From: Cenococcum geophilum 1.58
Taxonomy: Eukaryota; Ascomycota; Dothideomycetes; Gloniales; Gloniaceae
Direction: 5' to 3'
Length of the DNA: 64,000 nt
Assembly: GCA_001692895.1 (NCBI GenBank)
Contig: KV748191.1
Coordinates: 1,860,001-1,924,000, forward strand
The notes under the pieces: generated by a model
Told to the model about the DNA's origin: nothing
What the model saw: the letters and a program-made list of their open reading frames with translations, nothing else
Databases searched by the model: none
Part shown: positions 26,792 to 38,753 of the stretch, in pieces
Layout: every line of letters starts with the position of its first letter
How positions within the stretch are numbered: position 1 is the first letter of the stretch
Made by a program: the position numbers and the translations under genes

Positions 26792-29700
26792 AGACCCCTA
26801 TATATATATATATATATATATATTCTATTATAGCTATATACTATCTAGGGTATAGGCCGTTATAGAGCGCTAACTAAATACTTCCTGCTATTAATATGTA
26901 TGCTCTAGTTTAGAAGCTAACTATAAGAACTATATATCTATTACCTAATACTATGCTTAACTAAGGAAAAAAATAAAGGAAAGTAATGTGTTACTATTAG
27001 AAGAAAGTTAGAGTTTAGAGGCGAGCTTAGGTAAGTAGTTTTTAACGCCTTATATTTATAGGGCTATTCTAGCGTTATGCGCTTCTTAATTAGCGACGTA
27101 CTAGTAGAGGTATGTATAGAGGAGGCTCGCGGTATATTTGGTTAGATGATTAGAGAAGGGATTCTTAAGAGTTTTTACTTATTAACGTTGGCTTTTATAC
27201 TCTCTATATCTTATATACTTAAGTATAAACGTCCGGTCTCTTTTGTAAATTTAATTATAGCTTTAACTACGCTAATGTCTGGCTTCTAGCGCTTAATTAG
27301 GCCGTTAATATTCCTGCCTCCTTTTTATCTACGTAAGTAGCCTCCTAATATATATAATAGATCCCCAAATTAATCTCTATACTACTCTCTTAGTTTAAAC
27401 CTCTGCTATATCCACCTCCTATAAGAGAAGAGGAAGTGCTATATTAATTCTATAAGCCTATAGTCGCATAACGCCGTCTCTAATATATTAATTTTGTGGA
27501 GATATTCTTTTAGAAATGACTTGCCGGTCTATAGCTGCGTAAGAATAGCAGCTTCTAAGCTAGTTAGCTGCTAGTATAATCCTACAGCCTTTCTAAGGTA
27601 AAGTGCTGCGTCAATCTTCCTTATAAACTTGCCTATATTAGATCTTTTTAATAGAAGCGGTCCTGTTATTATCTTAGCTTTTTTTAAGGCTTACGTTACA
27701 AGGTACTATAGGAGGCCGTCTCTCTGTAGTAGCTCCTCGCTCTTTAGTCTTATTGCTACTTTAGTAAGCTTATTAGCCTTTTTATTTCCTATAAATCCTA
27801 AGTGGCCTAGAATCTAGTATAGCGTGATATTATTTAGCTAAAGCTTCTTTAAGATCTCTATAACTACTTCCTGGTAGGCTCTAGCCCTCTAGTTTTATAC
27901 TAACAGCAACGCTGATTATAAGTTGGAGAATATTCTTATACTAGAAGTAGGTATTGGAAAACCTACTTGGTTAATAGCCGTGCACGTAGGGTTTTACGGC
28001 TAGTTAGCTGCTTTGCTAATTGCTAGAAGCTTTATAAGGTAAGCGTCAGCCTAATTAGAGCTTGCTACCGTTTTTAAGAGCGTTGCTTTAGATGGTGTAG
28101 CATATATACTAACTCCTGCCCTACTATTGCGTACTAATGTATTAATGTATATGTTAACCTACCCTAGCTTATAGTCTTTAATAACAGCTTAAGTATGCTC
28201 TTTGTCCTTATATATTACTACGTTAGGCTTAGCCACCTATAGTAGGTATGTATATGGTTTAACCTCTAGTACTTTATTTACCTAGACATCCTTATATATC
28301 TTTACTGTCCTCTAAAGTGGTGATTGGTGCTATTTATAGAGCCTCTATCTTTAAATTATCTAATAAGGGTGTAATTTGCCTAGTTTATAGATTAACACCT
28401 AGAACGCGATGGCCTAGTTATATAGCCTTTACTTAAGAGGAAGTAAGCTAGCTTTTACCTCCGCTATTGGTAGAGTAATAGTATGGAACCCCCTAATAAT
28501 AGCTTATACCGTGATCCTTTACGCTTACTAGAGGAGCTATATTAATTTTTATGTTATAAGTGGGTACTATATTAGTGATACGTAGTCTGCTACTAGTAGG
28601 ACTAAGCTCTTAGCTAGCTACTTAACGCTCTTAAACTATAGTCCCTTTAATCTGCGTAACGCTAGTGTTACCTTAGTGGCCTTGCCTACCTTATCCGCTA
28701 GGTATGCCTTAAATTATAGCTCTTTATTAAGAATTACCCTAAGGATTTTAACTTCCTATATTAGGGGGATTCCTTTTTCTTTAAATTGGAGCGGCGTAGT
28801 AGTATCCCTGCCCGCTTCTTTATATCTAATAAGGTAGATAAATAATATTTTCTTCGCTTTAAATTGAGCTCTACTAGTCCTTTTCTATTTTTTAAGTATC
28901 GGTATAATCTCGCCCTAGATAATCTGCGTGTTTTTCTCTGCTATAGGGCCTATAATTTATACCGAGTAGTTATTAACGAAGGCCATAGAGCTGCTATTTC
29001 TGGGTATACTTTATATAAGATCCGTGTTAAAGAATAGAAAGAGTATTAGGGCCAGTACTAATCCCTACGGAAGACCTACTTACGGGAGCGCCTATACCTC
29101 TAATATATATCTATTAACTAGAATATAGGCTTAACGGTTTATATAGAAGTCCTATACCTATTATATAATTGTTTAAGGTATCTAATACTGCCGTAGTCTC
29201 CTAATTTCCGGCTCTATAGCTATATTATTATATATACCCTTAATATTAAATAATACTAAAGATAGTATCTTTTTTTCTTTTTATGCTTTAAATACGTCCT
29301 TGTAGAGATATAATAGCGTATATATTATTAACCTTTGCTTTCTAGCTCTAAAGTATATCTTAGGTAGTAGGCTGTGTTCCTTTACTAGGTATACTATCCT
29401 CTCTACTATTAGCGATTTAAGTGCTTTTCCCAGCGTTAGGAGGAGGGAGATTGGCCTATAGTTATTTGCTATTATATAGTCCCCCCGCTTTGGCTTCTAT
29501 AGCGGCATAATCTTTACTACCTTCTATTCCTGTAGTACTTTCCCTATCTTAAGTAATTTAGTAAAGAGAGTGGTAATCTTACCGCTTAGTATAGGCTATA
29601 ACTCTTACTATACCCTAGCTAGTAGGCCGTCCCTTTTAGGAGCCTTATCTAGGCTAGCCCTAAATATAGCTACTTTAACCTTATATTTAGCGATAGGCTC

Positions 29701-32502
29701 CTATAGTAATTGGTTGTAACTAGCTATAGCGTCCTCCTCTTATTTACACGGCGGTAGGACTAGAAAGAATACCTAGAGTAGTTCTTTTGTAATATTATGG
29801 TTCTTTATAACAACCTCTCCCTATCCTCTAGCCTTCTTAATTAGCGGTATTCTAGCGAATGCGGATATAGCCTACGGATTAAGGTATTTCGACGCTTTTT
29901 ATATATTATTACTATTACTAAGGAATTTGTCCTAGTAGAGCTTCCTATATCGCCGAATAGTTCTATAAAAGAGCTTCTTTACTCTTGCTGCGATATTATA
30001 TAGTTTAGGGTCGTCCCTTTCTTATCTCTATATTATACTATTCCTATTCCTTTAGTATATATATAACTTTCTTAGCGTTATAAGGTCTTCGTTCCACCAT
30101 CTTTTTATATATAGTAATGGCTTAGCCCGCTAGTAGTATGCTTTAAGGGCTTTATTAACCTACCTATTAAGGCAGTTAACCATTTCGTCTATATCTTTTA
30201 TAGGGAATCTTATCTCTTTCTGTTGCTCCATGTCTTCTTAAATTTTATTCTAGTTTGTATTCTTAATAAGTAGCCTCTCCTAGCTTTTTTATATGTTTAT
30301 ATTAACCTAAAAGCTAGTATAGATAGCTCTATAGTCTAACCCGTACTTATATTCCCAGATAGTATACTTTACTAGTTTACTCGCTAGGCCTAGGGTTATA
30401 AGTATAAGGTTAATTGTTAATATCTGCCCCGCGTTACTTTTAAATATAAGTACTCCTACTAGAAGTAGGCTTTAGAGTAACTGGTTTACTATAAAGTTAA
30501 TAATTGGCGCACTTTCTTTTTGCGTTAATATGGTACTAATATAACTTTCTTTCTATAGCGGATTATGCCAATTAAAGTTGCCTGTAATTACTACCTTGGT
30601 ATATAGGTCGTGTAATAGTTTACCCTAGATTAGACTATTAATTATCTCCAGCCTACTAGAGAGCTCCTTTAGGTTCTCTTCCTTAGTTTTTTTTAAATAT
30701 CTGTTTGGAATATATACTAACATAATTATAAATCTCCTTTAGCTAACGTGCGCTATTACTGCCGTAATGTCTACTAAATCTACCTATAGCTGTATAGCTA
30801 CTAGCTCTTTAGACGCCTAGATATATAACTTAACTAGGGGATACCGCTACTACCTACCTATTAGGATAAACTTTATCTACTAGGGGTTTAAGCTAGCTAG
30901 TACTACTTCCCTATCTAAGAGAAAGTAGTAAGGCTCCTGGCCTAGAATAAAGTGGAAGTCTACTAGCGCTTCGTCGTTATATAGCATATGCTGCGCTTTC
31001 CTATACTTCTTTATATTCGCCTAGAGGATCTAAAGTTCTCTATTTATAACGCTATTGTATAAAAATCCTATTTATTTCTTTCCTATATACTAGGCATTTA
31101 TGGTATAAGGCTTAGTAAGGACCCTAATAGTTTACGTAGTGTAGATTAACCGTCTTATACTAGAGATAACCTTCCCGCCTACATATTTCGTATATATTAG
31201 GTCGCGTATAGTTTTTAGCCCTATATCTAAACCTTCTGCATTTATAGTATGCTATAAGGGTACATTGTTCCTTAAATAGCGATATAATAATCGCACCTTC
31301 CCTAAATAATACGTTGTTTAACGTAAGCAGCTTCTCTATATCCTCTTTTATTACCACTTTAATAATTACTAATATATACTAGCCGCGCGGCCTTAGTTAT
31401 CCGAGCTATCTTATTATATATACCTCTACCCTATTCTCTACCCTAAAGCGCTTTATAGCTAACTTACTTACTTTTCCGCTATTAATATCTATTGCTAAAG
31501 GTACTTTAACCTAGTCCGCCTTAACTATATACCACTTAGGTCTAATAAGCCTTGCCCTAAAGATATATAGTTTAAGCCATTAGGTAGTTGTCTACCTAAA
31601 CGCAGCTTTTTTATTTTTTTCTACTAAGAATCTAATAATGCTTACGCTATCTCTTATTTACTATACACGGAAGTCCTTAAGTATAGCTCCTATAAGCCTA
31701 TCTATATCCTTTATACCTTATATAATAGTTTACTTTACTACTTTAATAGTAGCTACCTTCTCTATTATCTCCTTACCTGTTTAGCTAATATCTATCACTA
31801 GCTGCTAATTGGGTTCTTTAGAGTTCCTAGCGTTTATTATTTATAGCTAAGTTACCTTTACCCCTACTATACCTCTATTAGCCGCTACTAACGCCTATAA
31901 TTATATTGGAGCTAAAAAAATATTTAGTTGCGCTTATAAGGACCAGATAGCCTTTTAGAGTTTAGCGTTTTACTTTTTAAGGCTTTACTATTCTAATTTA
32001 ATGTCTATTAGGTTATTTCTAATACTCTTAATAATACTATTCTAGTTTATGATGATATTACTCTACTATGCTATAGTTTCTTTAAGGCTTTTAATAAGTT
32101 AATAAAATTTGTTATAATTAATACCTTTTTCTTTATATTCGGGTAAGGTAGAGGCTTTTATTATAGGGAATAGGGGTAGTATATACTGTGTAGCTTATAG
32201 TCCGGTTTATAGTGCGGTTATCTACTATTTAAACTGTGCTAATCTTTAGGATCGTGTTTTTAGCGACTGCTAGGCCTCTTATACCTTCGCGCTTAGTTTC
32301 TTTATACGTCTTAGTAGAGCTGCTGGCGGTTTTAGAGGTGGTGTTACTAATACGCGTTTAGGGGTTGAAGTAGCTATTAGGGCTCCGGGGCTTCGTTTGG
32401 TGGGCCGTAGGGGCCGCCTTATAGCGGGAACTAGCTAAACGAAAGACCAGGATTCGATTAAAAGAATGTCCGAGATGAATATCCTCCTTTTTCAAAAGTT
32501 TA
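26792..32502 (-). mobile_element. LINE copy E, full length
   Basis: This is a full-length copy of about 5.7 kb whose 3' microsatellite follows TAGACCCCTA at 26791. Minus-strand landmarks are the RNase H motif near 27775-27820 (GHLGFIGN kept, E to K), the RT motif near 28961-28986 (FVNNYS) and the gag knuckle relic within 31160-31357. The 5' end is near 32502. After about 30 bp of filler the right flank again reads CTAGACCCCC (32531), so this copy seems bracketed by a short target-like sequence. It is non-functional. Confidence 0.91.
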
Positions 32503-32539
32503 GTCCCCTCTTGATCACACGTATAACCCCCTAGACCCC

Positions 32540-33010
32540 CATAAGAGTGTGGCCGGAGCGGGTCGGCCGCCCTCCCTGCTAGCGTGCCATGCGGAACATT
32601 TCAGCGCTGCCTGACTTGTTGACGCACCTGCTGAGGTACCGGTGGTGACAAACCTGTTACCAACTATAGCACCGAAATGTAACTGACTTTTGAGAGGGAG
32701 GATCGGAGGAGGGTATGATGGGGGAGACGGGTCGAACCTAGGTCTCTTTATGCGATCCCATGGAATCTGCTTGTATGATTAGCGGTATAGCTAGGAATCC
32801 GAAACGGTTTGTTATGTTAGGCAGTACCTTAGAAAGGTAGAGCGGCTTTCCTCAAGCTGCGGCAGCACAGCGGGAAATTTTTGTTTAGTCAGCAACCCTA
32901 TTTGCACTATTTACCCCATCCTTGGTAAAGAGCGAGCGGGCTTGTAACGGTGCGAGTTGAGTTAGTTTAACACAATACAAATCTAGGTATAGGTAGGATC
33001 ACAATTTATA
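32540..33010. other. Boundary DNA right of the LINE array
   Basis: GC content rises sharply here. No reading frame or repeat that I recognise is present. This is the edge between the RIP-mutated block and the mixed zone that follows. Confidence 0.5.
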
Positions 33011-33011
33011 T

Positions 33012-33611
33012 TTACTGAACTATACTCGGTACTATCCAACTAGCCGTTGATTGTAAGTCTGATCTAACAGAATTGAGCAAATATGTCCCGACACCAGGCA
33101 TCAAAAATTGAGGTTTCTTCCTGCAAAGGACCTCTATCGCGCGTCTGAAAAAAACCCGGGACCCATCAAGATTCTCAAGCTGAAAGCGTACAGAGGAGAT
33201 GAGGAGATAGATTACGCTGTAGGTAAAGACTTCTTTTTCCAGGGGGTTATAAGCCCTGTTCTGAAGGAGAGCAGCATTCCAGTTCCTTTCCGCTTTAGGT
33301 AACCGGGAGATGCGCGCCCTGGCGATTAGCGTTCGTACATGCCCAACTCTTTCGTTTATGTCTGGCTTAGCAATCTTGCTGTAGATGCCCAACAGCTTAC
33401 TGATTATGCATTTGGCTCTGTTAAGGTGTTCTTGTCTAATTTCGATCTTAATTAAGGAGAGCAGTAATCGTTGGAGCCCTTGTGAAGGCTTGCCGCATGC
33501 CCTGATACAGCTAAGCTCTTGTTGCACAATCTCTCTTCCATTGTTCTGGTGGATGTAGTTCAGTTTACAGTAGGTGTATTGTGGCACGGTTAATAAAGAT
33601 AAATAATCCAC
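33012..33611 (-). pseudogene. TPR-like fragment of a fungal NOD-like receptor
   Basis: An open frame of 199 codons encodes helical-hairpin repeats resembling tetratricopeptide repeats, with stretches such as LNRAKCIISKLLGIY, ERNWNAALLQN and LDGSRVFFRRAIEVL. The pattern fits the C-terminal sensor part of fungal STAND/NLR proteins, whose role is ligand sensing in incompatibility or defence. It directly follows, on the same strand, a NACHT-side fragment (33640-33965) in another frame. The first ATG is therefore unlikely to be a real start. I infer a receptor relic; a small live TPR gene is possible but less likely. Confidence 0.55.
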
Positions 33612-33639
33612 ACCTGATAGATTCTCTCTTCGAGTCGTA

Positions 33640-33965
33640 TGGGGTCGAGTTTAGCCTTTCCTAGCGACTTGGACTGCGTCGACGTGGCTATTCCGAGAGC
33701 CAACGCCATTTCCTGTACGGTTAGGGGACGACGTGCCCCAACCACAATCTGCAGAATCTTCTTTACATTGCCTCTCCGCTCCTCGCCGACACGACTTAAA
33801 ATTTTCTGGTAGGCGTCTTTAACAGTAGAGGGGAGTGACTTAATGCTTCCTTAGGTCGCAAACAGTTCTAGTAAGTCTTATATATACCCTGAATAGCGAG
33901 ATAAAGCCACAGATACGTGCGATACTGCATCTCTAGTAGTTTAGTCTCCAGTTGGTCCTCTATAT
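33640..33965 (-). pseudogene. NACHT-distal/winged-helix fragment of a fungal NLR
   Basis: The minus strand at 33650-33850 reads SLPSTVKDAYQKILSRV and then VKKILQIVVGARRPLTVQEM, a hallmark of the region after the NACHT NTPase in fungal HET-E/HET-D-type receptors. Farther 5', in a shifted frame, about 33880-33965 reads LLEMQYRTYLWLYLAIQG, also typical of that region. At least one frameshift separates the parts, and the P-loop portion is missing, since a SEC13 relic begins at once upstream. This is a truncated pseudogene. Stops at its end separate it from the TPR fragment. Confidence 0.75.
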
Positions 33966-34036
33966 AACAATCCAATTTTAAGTCCGTCGCGAGTATTACC
34001 ACTCGCATTCAGATAACCAAGTTAATCTCTTAGTGG

Positions 34037-35025
34037 ATTTAGTTATTCTCCTCTTTACCCCCTTAAGATCCTCCTTCCATAACGTAACTTTATTATCCCC
34101 ACTACTTACAGCCAGCACATTCCCACTTAGACTCCAACTCACGCGCTAAGTAACCGCCTCAAACTCCAGCGTTTTCGCAAGCGTCCAATCCCCTACATTC
34201 TAAGCGCTCATATTTAAGAATGTCCAATCTTTACGGTCTTATCCTAGGACGCGGACGCGATGTATAATTTTAAGAGTAGGGTGGGACTCTATACCACGTC
34301 GCGGACCCAATCTGTATGTCCCTAGGGGAGCGTAACGACGTTCTCATAGCTGTTTATAAAGGAGGAGAACTTCTAGATCTTTACGGTATTATCGCTCCCA
34401 CCCGTAATAAATCGCCTAACCACGCCCGTATTTATCCCCGCGTCTTTCCTTACGATCTGCCCGCACTAGGCGCCTAACTCATAGCATTAATACCTATCGC
34501 GTGCGCGGGAAAGATTGTGGTTTTCTAATTACCATCTTTGTCGAAGGAGAGGACACTTACGTTTCCATCAGAGGAGGCGTATGTGAGTAGGTAGCCTAGG
34601 TTGGGCGGCAACTAGGAGACCATATTTACGGAGGCGGTGTAGATTGTCGAGGCGAAGACTTAGGTCTATGTGATTACGGGTGTTGACCTAGTACTAAGGA
34701 GGTCTGGGAGGGCAATTCGCGGTAAATATATACGCGGCCGTCGTAGCTAGAGGAGGCCAGAAGCGTGCCATAGCGGGGGTATACCTAGGAGACGTACCAG
34801 ACTGCGCCTTTGTGTCTATAAAGGAGGAATATATAAGTATAGCATATTTTTAAGGAGTAGGAGAAATACCCTAGGCGAGCTCTTCTTAACCTTTTAGCGT
34901 CTCTATTAAGCGGTATTAGTCTCCATCTATCTTAAAGATTTTAATCATTTTATTACTAGAATATATGGCCGGCCGGCGGCCGTAGTAATTAAGGGCTGTA
35001 TTATACTAGATAATATTAGCGTATA
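34037..35025 (-). pseudogene. SEC13: RIP-mutated SEC13 copy
   Basis: Most of the WD40 protein Sec13 (COPII coat outer layer and nuclear pore) can be read on the minus strand. In order: NYYGRRPAIYSSNKMIKIF (about 34945-34998), KGAVWYVS and LASSSYDGRVYIYRE (about 34710-34795), LGYLLTYASSDGNVSVLSF, FPAHAIGINAMS, then GGSDNTVKI, GHTDWVRDVV, ASASxDKTVKI, and [19 protein letters not shown] near 34080-34140. Conserved Trp positions, as in VSW, MSW and VKIW, are TAG stops, and Gln or His codons are hit too: G-to-A and C-to-T changes as in RIP. At least one frameshift or intron lies between GRS and the GGSDN repeat. A working SEC13 must exist elsewhere. Confidence 0.9.
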
Positions 35026-35549
35026 GGATTCTATAGACACCTGGGCTTAGCTTGGGAGGATTATATTGTCCTTGCCTACGGCGGGTACTTATAATTATAT
35101 TATTATAACCCGAACCCGTAATAACCTGCGCCTATTTATACCCAAATTAGCTATAGAGTCCTCTTCTTATATAATATTACCTCCGCCAGGCAACCTGGTA
35201 CGTACTATTTTAAGAGTTATTAAATTAATTAAAACTGCGCACAGACGAAATTTGTTAGGAACCGTTATAACTATACCGACCATTATAACCCTATCGCTTA
35301 CGTTATAGTTTTAGTATTTAATAATTTTTTTTATAATTTTATAATTTTTTATTAAAAGGTTATTAAGTTATAGGCGGTATACATATAAAAAGGTATGTTT
35401 TGGTGAGGAAAAGCGTGCACGAGCGGTCGCGTGCATGAGATGATCACCTACGTTATGAAAACGACGAGCAGTGGGACCCGCCTCGCCCCGCAAATCTTTG
35501 TGAGATACCTATTGAATATCAACACCTCATACCTGTACGTTGTCTCATT
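35026..35549. other. AT-rich tail of the repeat zone and SNX3 upstream region
   Basis: 35026-35390 is AT-rich with RIP-like composition. A short open frame on the plus strand (35066-35308) has no recognisable similarity and I do not call it a gene. From about 35400 base composition becomes normal, so the SNX3 promoter must be short and sit within about 150 bp of the repeat-type DNA. Confidence 0.5.
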
Positions 35550-36094
35550 ATGCAATCCCTCCCCGAAGCTCGCTCACAATCGTACGAGGAGCTTTACGGG
35601 CCCCCGGAGAACTTCCTGGAGATCGAAGTAAGTTTCCTGACTCCCTTCAAGACTCTCGGCCTAAATCTTTCAGGTGCGCAATCCAATGACGCATGGAATG
35701 GGCCGTGGCATGTACACAACCTACGAAATCGTCATGCGGACGAACATCCCCGCTTTCAAGCTGAAGTCCTCCTCTGTTCGTCGCAGATACTCGGAATTTG
35801 AGGCCTTTCGTGACATTCTGGAACGCGAGTCTGCACGCGTCACTATTCCACCACTCCCTGGCAAAGTCCTCACCCATAGATTCTCAGACGATGTCATTGA
35901 GCACCGCAGAGAAGGACTTCAGCGTTTCCTCCAAATCGTCGTTGGTCACCCTCTCCTACAGACCGGCTCAAAGGTTCTTGCTGCCTTCGTTCAAGGTGAG
36001 TTTCCCTTTGTTTGATCATCAGATCCTCGAGATCTAAAGCTAATTCCCATATTCTAACTCAATAGATCCAAACTGGGACCGACACGCCTGGTAG
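35550..36094 (+). CDS. SNX3: Sorting nexin-3 (PX-domain, retromer-associated)
   Basis: Three exons, 35550-35627, 35674-35995 and 36066-36094, give 142 residues, the usual size of fungal SNX3/Grd19. Introns have GTAAGT...CAG and GTGAGT...TAG ends. The PX domain spans about residues 22-133. The PI3P-binding signature is visible: RRRYSEFE (62-69), the proline loop PPLPGK (85-90) and RR at 104-105. The protein ends DPNWDRHAW, as in the family. Family role: binds PI3P on endosomes and sorts cargo back to the Golgi with retromer. The ATG was chosen because [19 protein letters not shown] matches SNX3 N-termini. It is the first intact gene to the right of the repeat block. Confidence 0.95.
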
Positions 36095-38750
36095 ACGCTT
36101 TCAGGCACAACGGATGCCATCTCAGTATGACCTCTCAATTTGTCGCCAGTCCCAACCAATCACACCACCATCATGAATCATGACCTTACGACGACTGGGA
36201 AGAGGGAGAGGGCCAGATACGATGGCGTTTGCATTTGGGAGGGATTTTTGAGCGTTTTGCGGCCATATCCACGGCGGTTTTTCCTGCCTCCTTCGCAATG
36301 TGCCCATTTCCCTGAACCCACTGGAATTCTCCATCCACGAATAGTTTTTGCCTGTTTCTTCACACTCCTATCGGATTCACTGCAATCGTTCTGTTTTGTT
36401 TGTTTCGCACTTTATCTCTAGAAATTTCTGCATCTGGGAATATTTTGCTAGCTTCACCTACACTTGTATTCTTGCCATGGCTTCCTTTCTGCGTGTGAGC
36501 TTGGCTGGGATATGCTTCTTTCTTCACTTGTACTCAAAATACCCTTCTTCTTGGAAGCTTAGCTCTTTGAAGGTAACTGCTACTGCTTCTCAACCGTATC
36601 AGTCTCTCGCCTGACTAGTAAATGACGCAGCATGGCCCTTGCCTGCCTGCATTCGACTACCGTTCTAGTTTTATCGGCCCACAAATTCAGTCACACCCGG
36701 GCAACAAACAACTCTCTACTCTCAAGCGGCAGTCTCTTACCCTCTATTTCTCAGAAACGTCATATTCTCTTTCATTACTTCCCCTTTCAGAGAGCCGAGC
36801 AACTGCTCAGATATAAATACAACAGATCAACAAGCTTGGGAATGATTTCAAAACATCAACTTTCAATTTACCTCCTCTCCTCGCCTTTGTACAACCACAC
36901 AGCACCGCTACTCTTCCTATTCCTCTCATCTGCAGAACTTCAAGCACCTCAGGTCACTATTAATCTCTACCATACATCACTATGAAGCCGTTGCGAGCGA
37001 AGTGAGAGAAGAACTCATCAAATCATCTTACACTCCTCGGATTTGGTCATATATTTCATGCCAGGGGTTTTGGATATTGTAAGCCGCTTCTAAATGTCTC
37101 TAGATCTTCATGAATCAGCACTGTAAAAGAGAGGCAACTCCTAGCATTTGAGACATCTCGACCGGCCATCTACTTCTGGTGATTTCGAGAGCTTGTGCTT
37201 GCGACTGGGCCAACTTTGGGCGGTCAGCTCACCGATACCTCGTCCGACATGACCTCCTGTCTAGAAGAGAAATTCTTGGAAATTACTCCAGAGATAGTCA
37301 TAGCAGCTATTACGGACATCGTCCTCAGCAACTTCTCATCTTGCCATGCAAATTTTTACAGCAACACGAAACCGACCAGATCCATAATTCCTTCTTCAAC
37401 AATTTCTCACTTTATCATGCACAATTTTACGGTAACATGAACTGCTCAGATCGGTGAAACTTCTTGCAGAAACTTCTTAGTACACTATACGGAACTTCAC
37501 GATTACAAAGGCAACCCAAATGCACAACTTTTCCTTTCTCAAATTTTATTGATGGTCCATATTTTTTCTCCTACAACATTGATATAGTGGGTTTTATCTT
37601 CGTGATATGATAGTCATGCTTTTCCTGGCGGAGAAGTCTTTCAGTCTTTTTGTCTTTCAAAGAACCATAACCCCATCGCCACCCTCGAGACACTACATCG
37701 GGAGGAATAACTCTCTACACCATCTCCTCACATCATTTCGGGATCGCGATCATTCTCATCACTCCTTTCTCCCCAGATCCTCGCTGTGGAGTAGGTCGAA
37801 AATGGTTGGTTTCATCGCCACCATTAAGACACTACATCGGGAAGAACAACCCTCTATGCAATCTCCTCACACCACCCTCGAGATCACGATACATTCCCAT
37901 CACTCCTTTCTCCTCAAATCCTCGTTGTGGAGTGGGTCGAAAAGGATTGGGCACATTTCGCTGTTGGAATTTCTTATCTGTGGATCGTTTTCTCTCTACA
38001 AAAGTGGAAGTATCTTCGACGCGTTATGGGTGCTGCTTTATCTAGATGATCTCTTGTCAGGATTACCTTTGATGGAATGATGGACGGGGTCGGTCATGTA
38101 CATAGTTGAATACAGCATCCACCCTCACCGCTCAAACTGATCATATGCGTCACCGCCTCCCCGTGCTGTCCGCCTGCTTCCTCCATCCCTGCCTGTACTC
38201 CTCACGGCTTTATAATGAGGCACAGCTAGCATGCATCGGTAGCATGCATCGGTAGCTCGATATGATGCACAGCGTTAAGATGTGTTTGACCCCTTTCAGA
38301 ACCCTTTGAGAAACACACTCGAATGTAAGGGTAGCGACCAACACCCTTATGAGGCTGTGTGAGGGTGGTTCATTTTAGAAATTCCGTACACCTCTCCGCT
38401 GTGTGAGTTGATGTTTGATGAAAAGCACCAGTTAATTCGCCAATCCAAAGTGGTCGGTCCCGAGAATCAGATCCGTGGCAAGGGAAAAGGCAAGCCACGG
38501 GGAAGAGCGAGAGGTTTTACAGACATCTCGCTCCAAGCCACAGCACCCCGGAACCCGGCTGAACAACATCACACTCCCAGCAGACCCACTCTCCGCACAA
38601 GCAAGCAGGTCAGAGAGTACCAGAGCACCAGCACAGTACCAGCAGAAAAAACTCTAGCAGCTCGATTCATAACTAAAACTGCCTACCCCTTCCCTCCATA
38701 CCACTGTATACCACTCACAAACACCAGACGCCAGACTCCACGCCAGGATA
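36095..38750. other. Long intergenic region between SNX3 and EOS1
   Basis: About 2.7 kb downstream of SNX3 contains several short frames on both strands, none with recognisable protein sequence or conserved splice pattern. It includes a tandem duplication at 37675-37950 and a small direct repeat of AGCATGCATCGGT at about 38227-38253. A 195-codon plus-strand frame at 38408-38995 is low-complexity and overlaps the antisense of EOS1, so I do not call it. Confidence 0.5.
37675..37950. repeat. Tandem duplication, 139-bp unit, two copies
   Basis: Units 37675-37813 and 37814-about 37950 share ATCGCCACC, ACACTACATCGGG, CATCACTCCTTTCTCC and GTGGAGT(A/G)GGTCGAAAA in the same order. They differ at scattered positions, so the duplication is not recent. 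Confidence 0.85.
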
Positions 38751-38753
38751 TCG

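Noticed and set aside
26810-26824. TA dinucleotide run considered as promoter or origin
   Set aside because: It is the 3' microsatellite of the LINE and is present at the same place in the other copies.
33108-33302. 64-codon plus-strand frame
   Set aside because: It is a shadow of the TPR fragment on the minus strand.
35066-35308. 80-codon plus-strand frame in AT-rich DNA
   Set aside because: Composition follows the DNA, no homology is recognised, and it lies in RIP-like sequence.
37607-38080. 157-codon plus-strand frame
   Set aside because: It runs through the 139-bp tandem duplication and the protein is repetitive without recognisable motifs.
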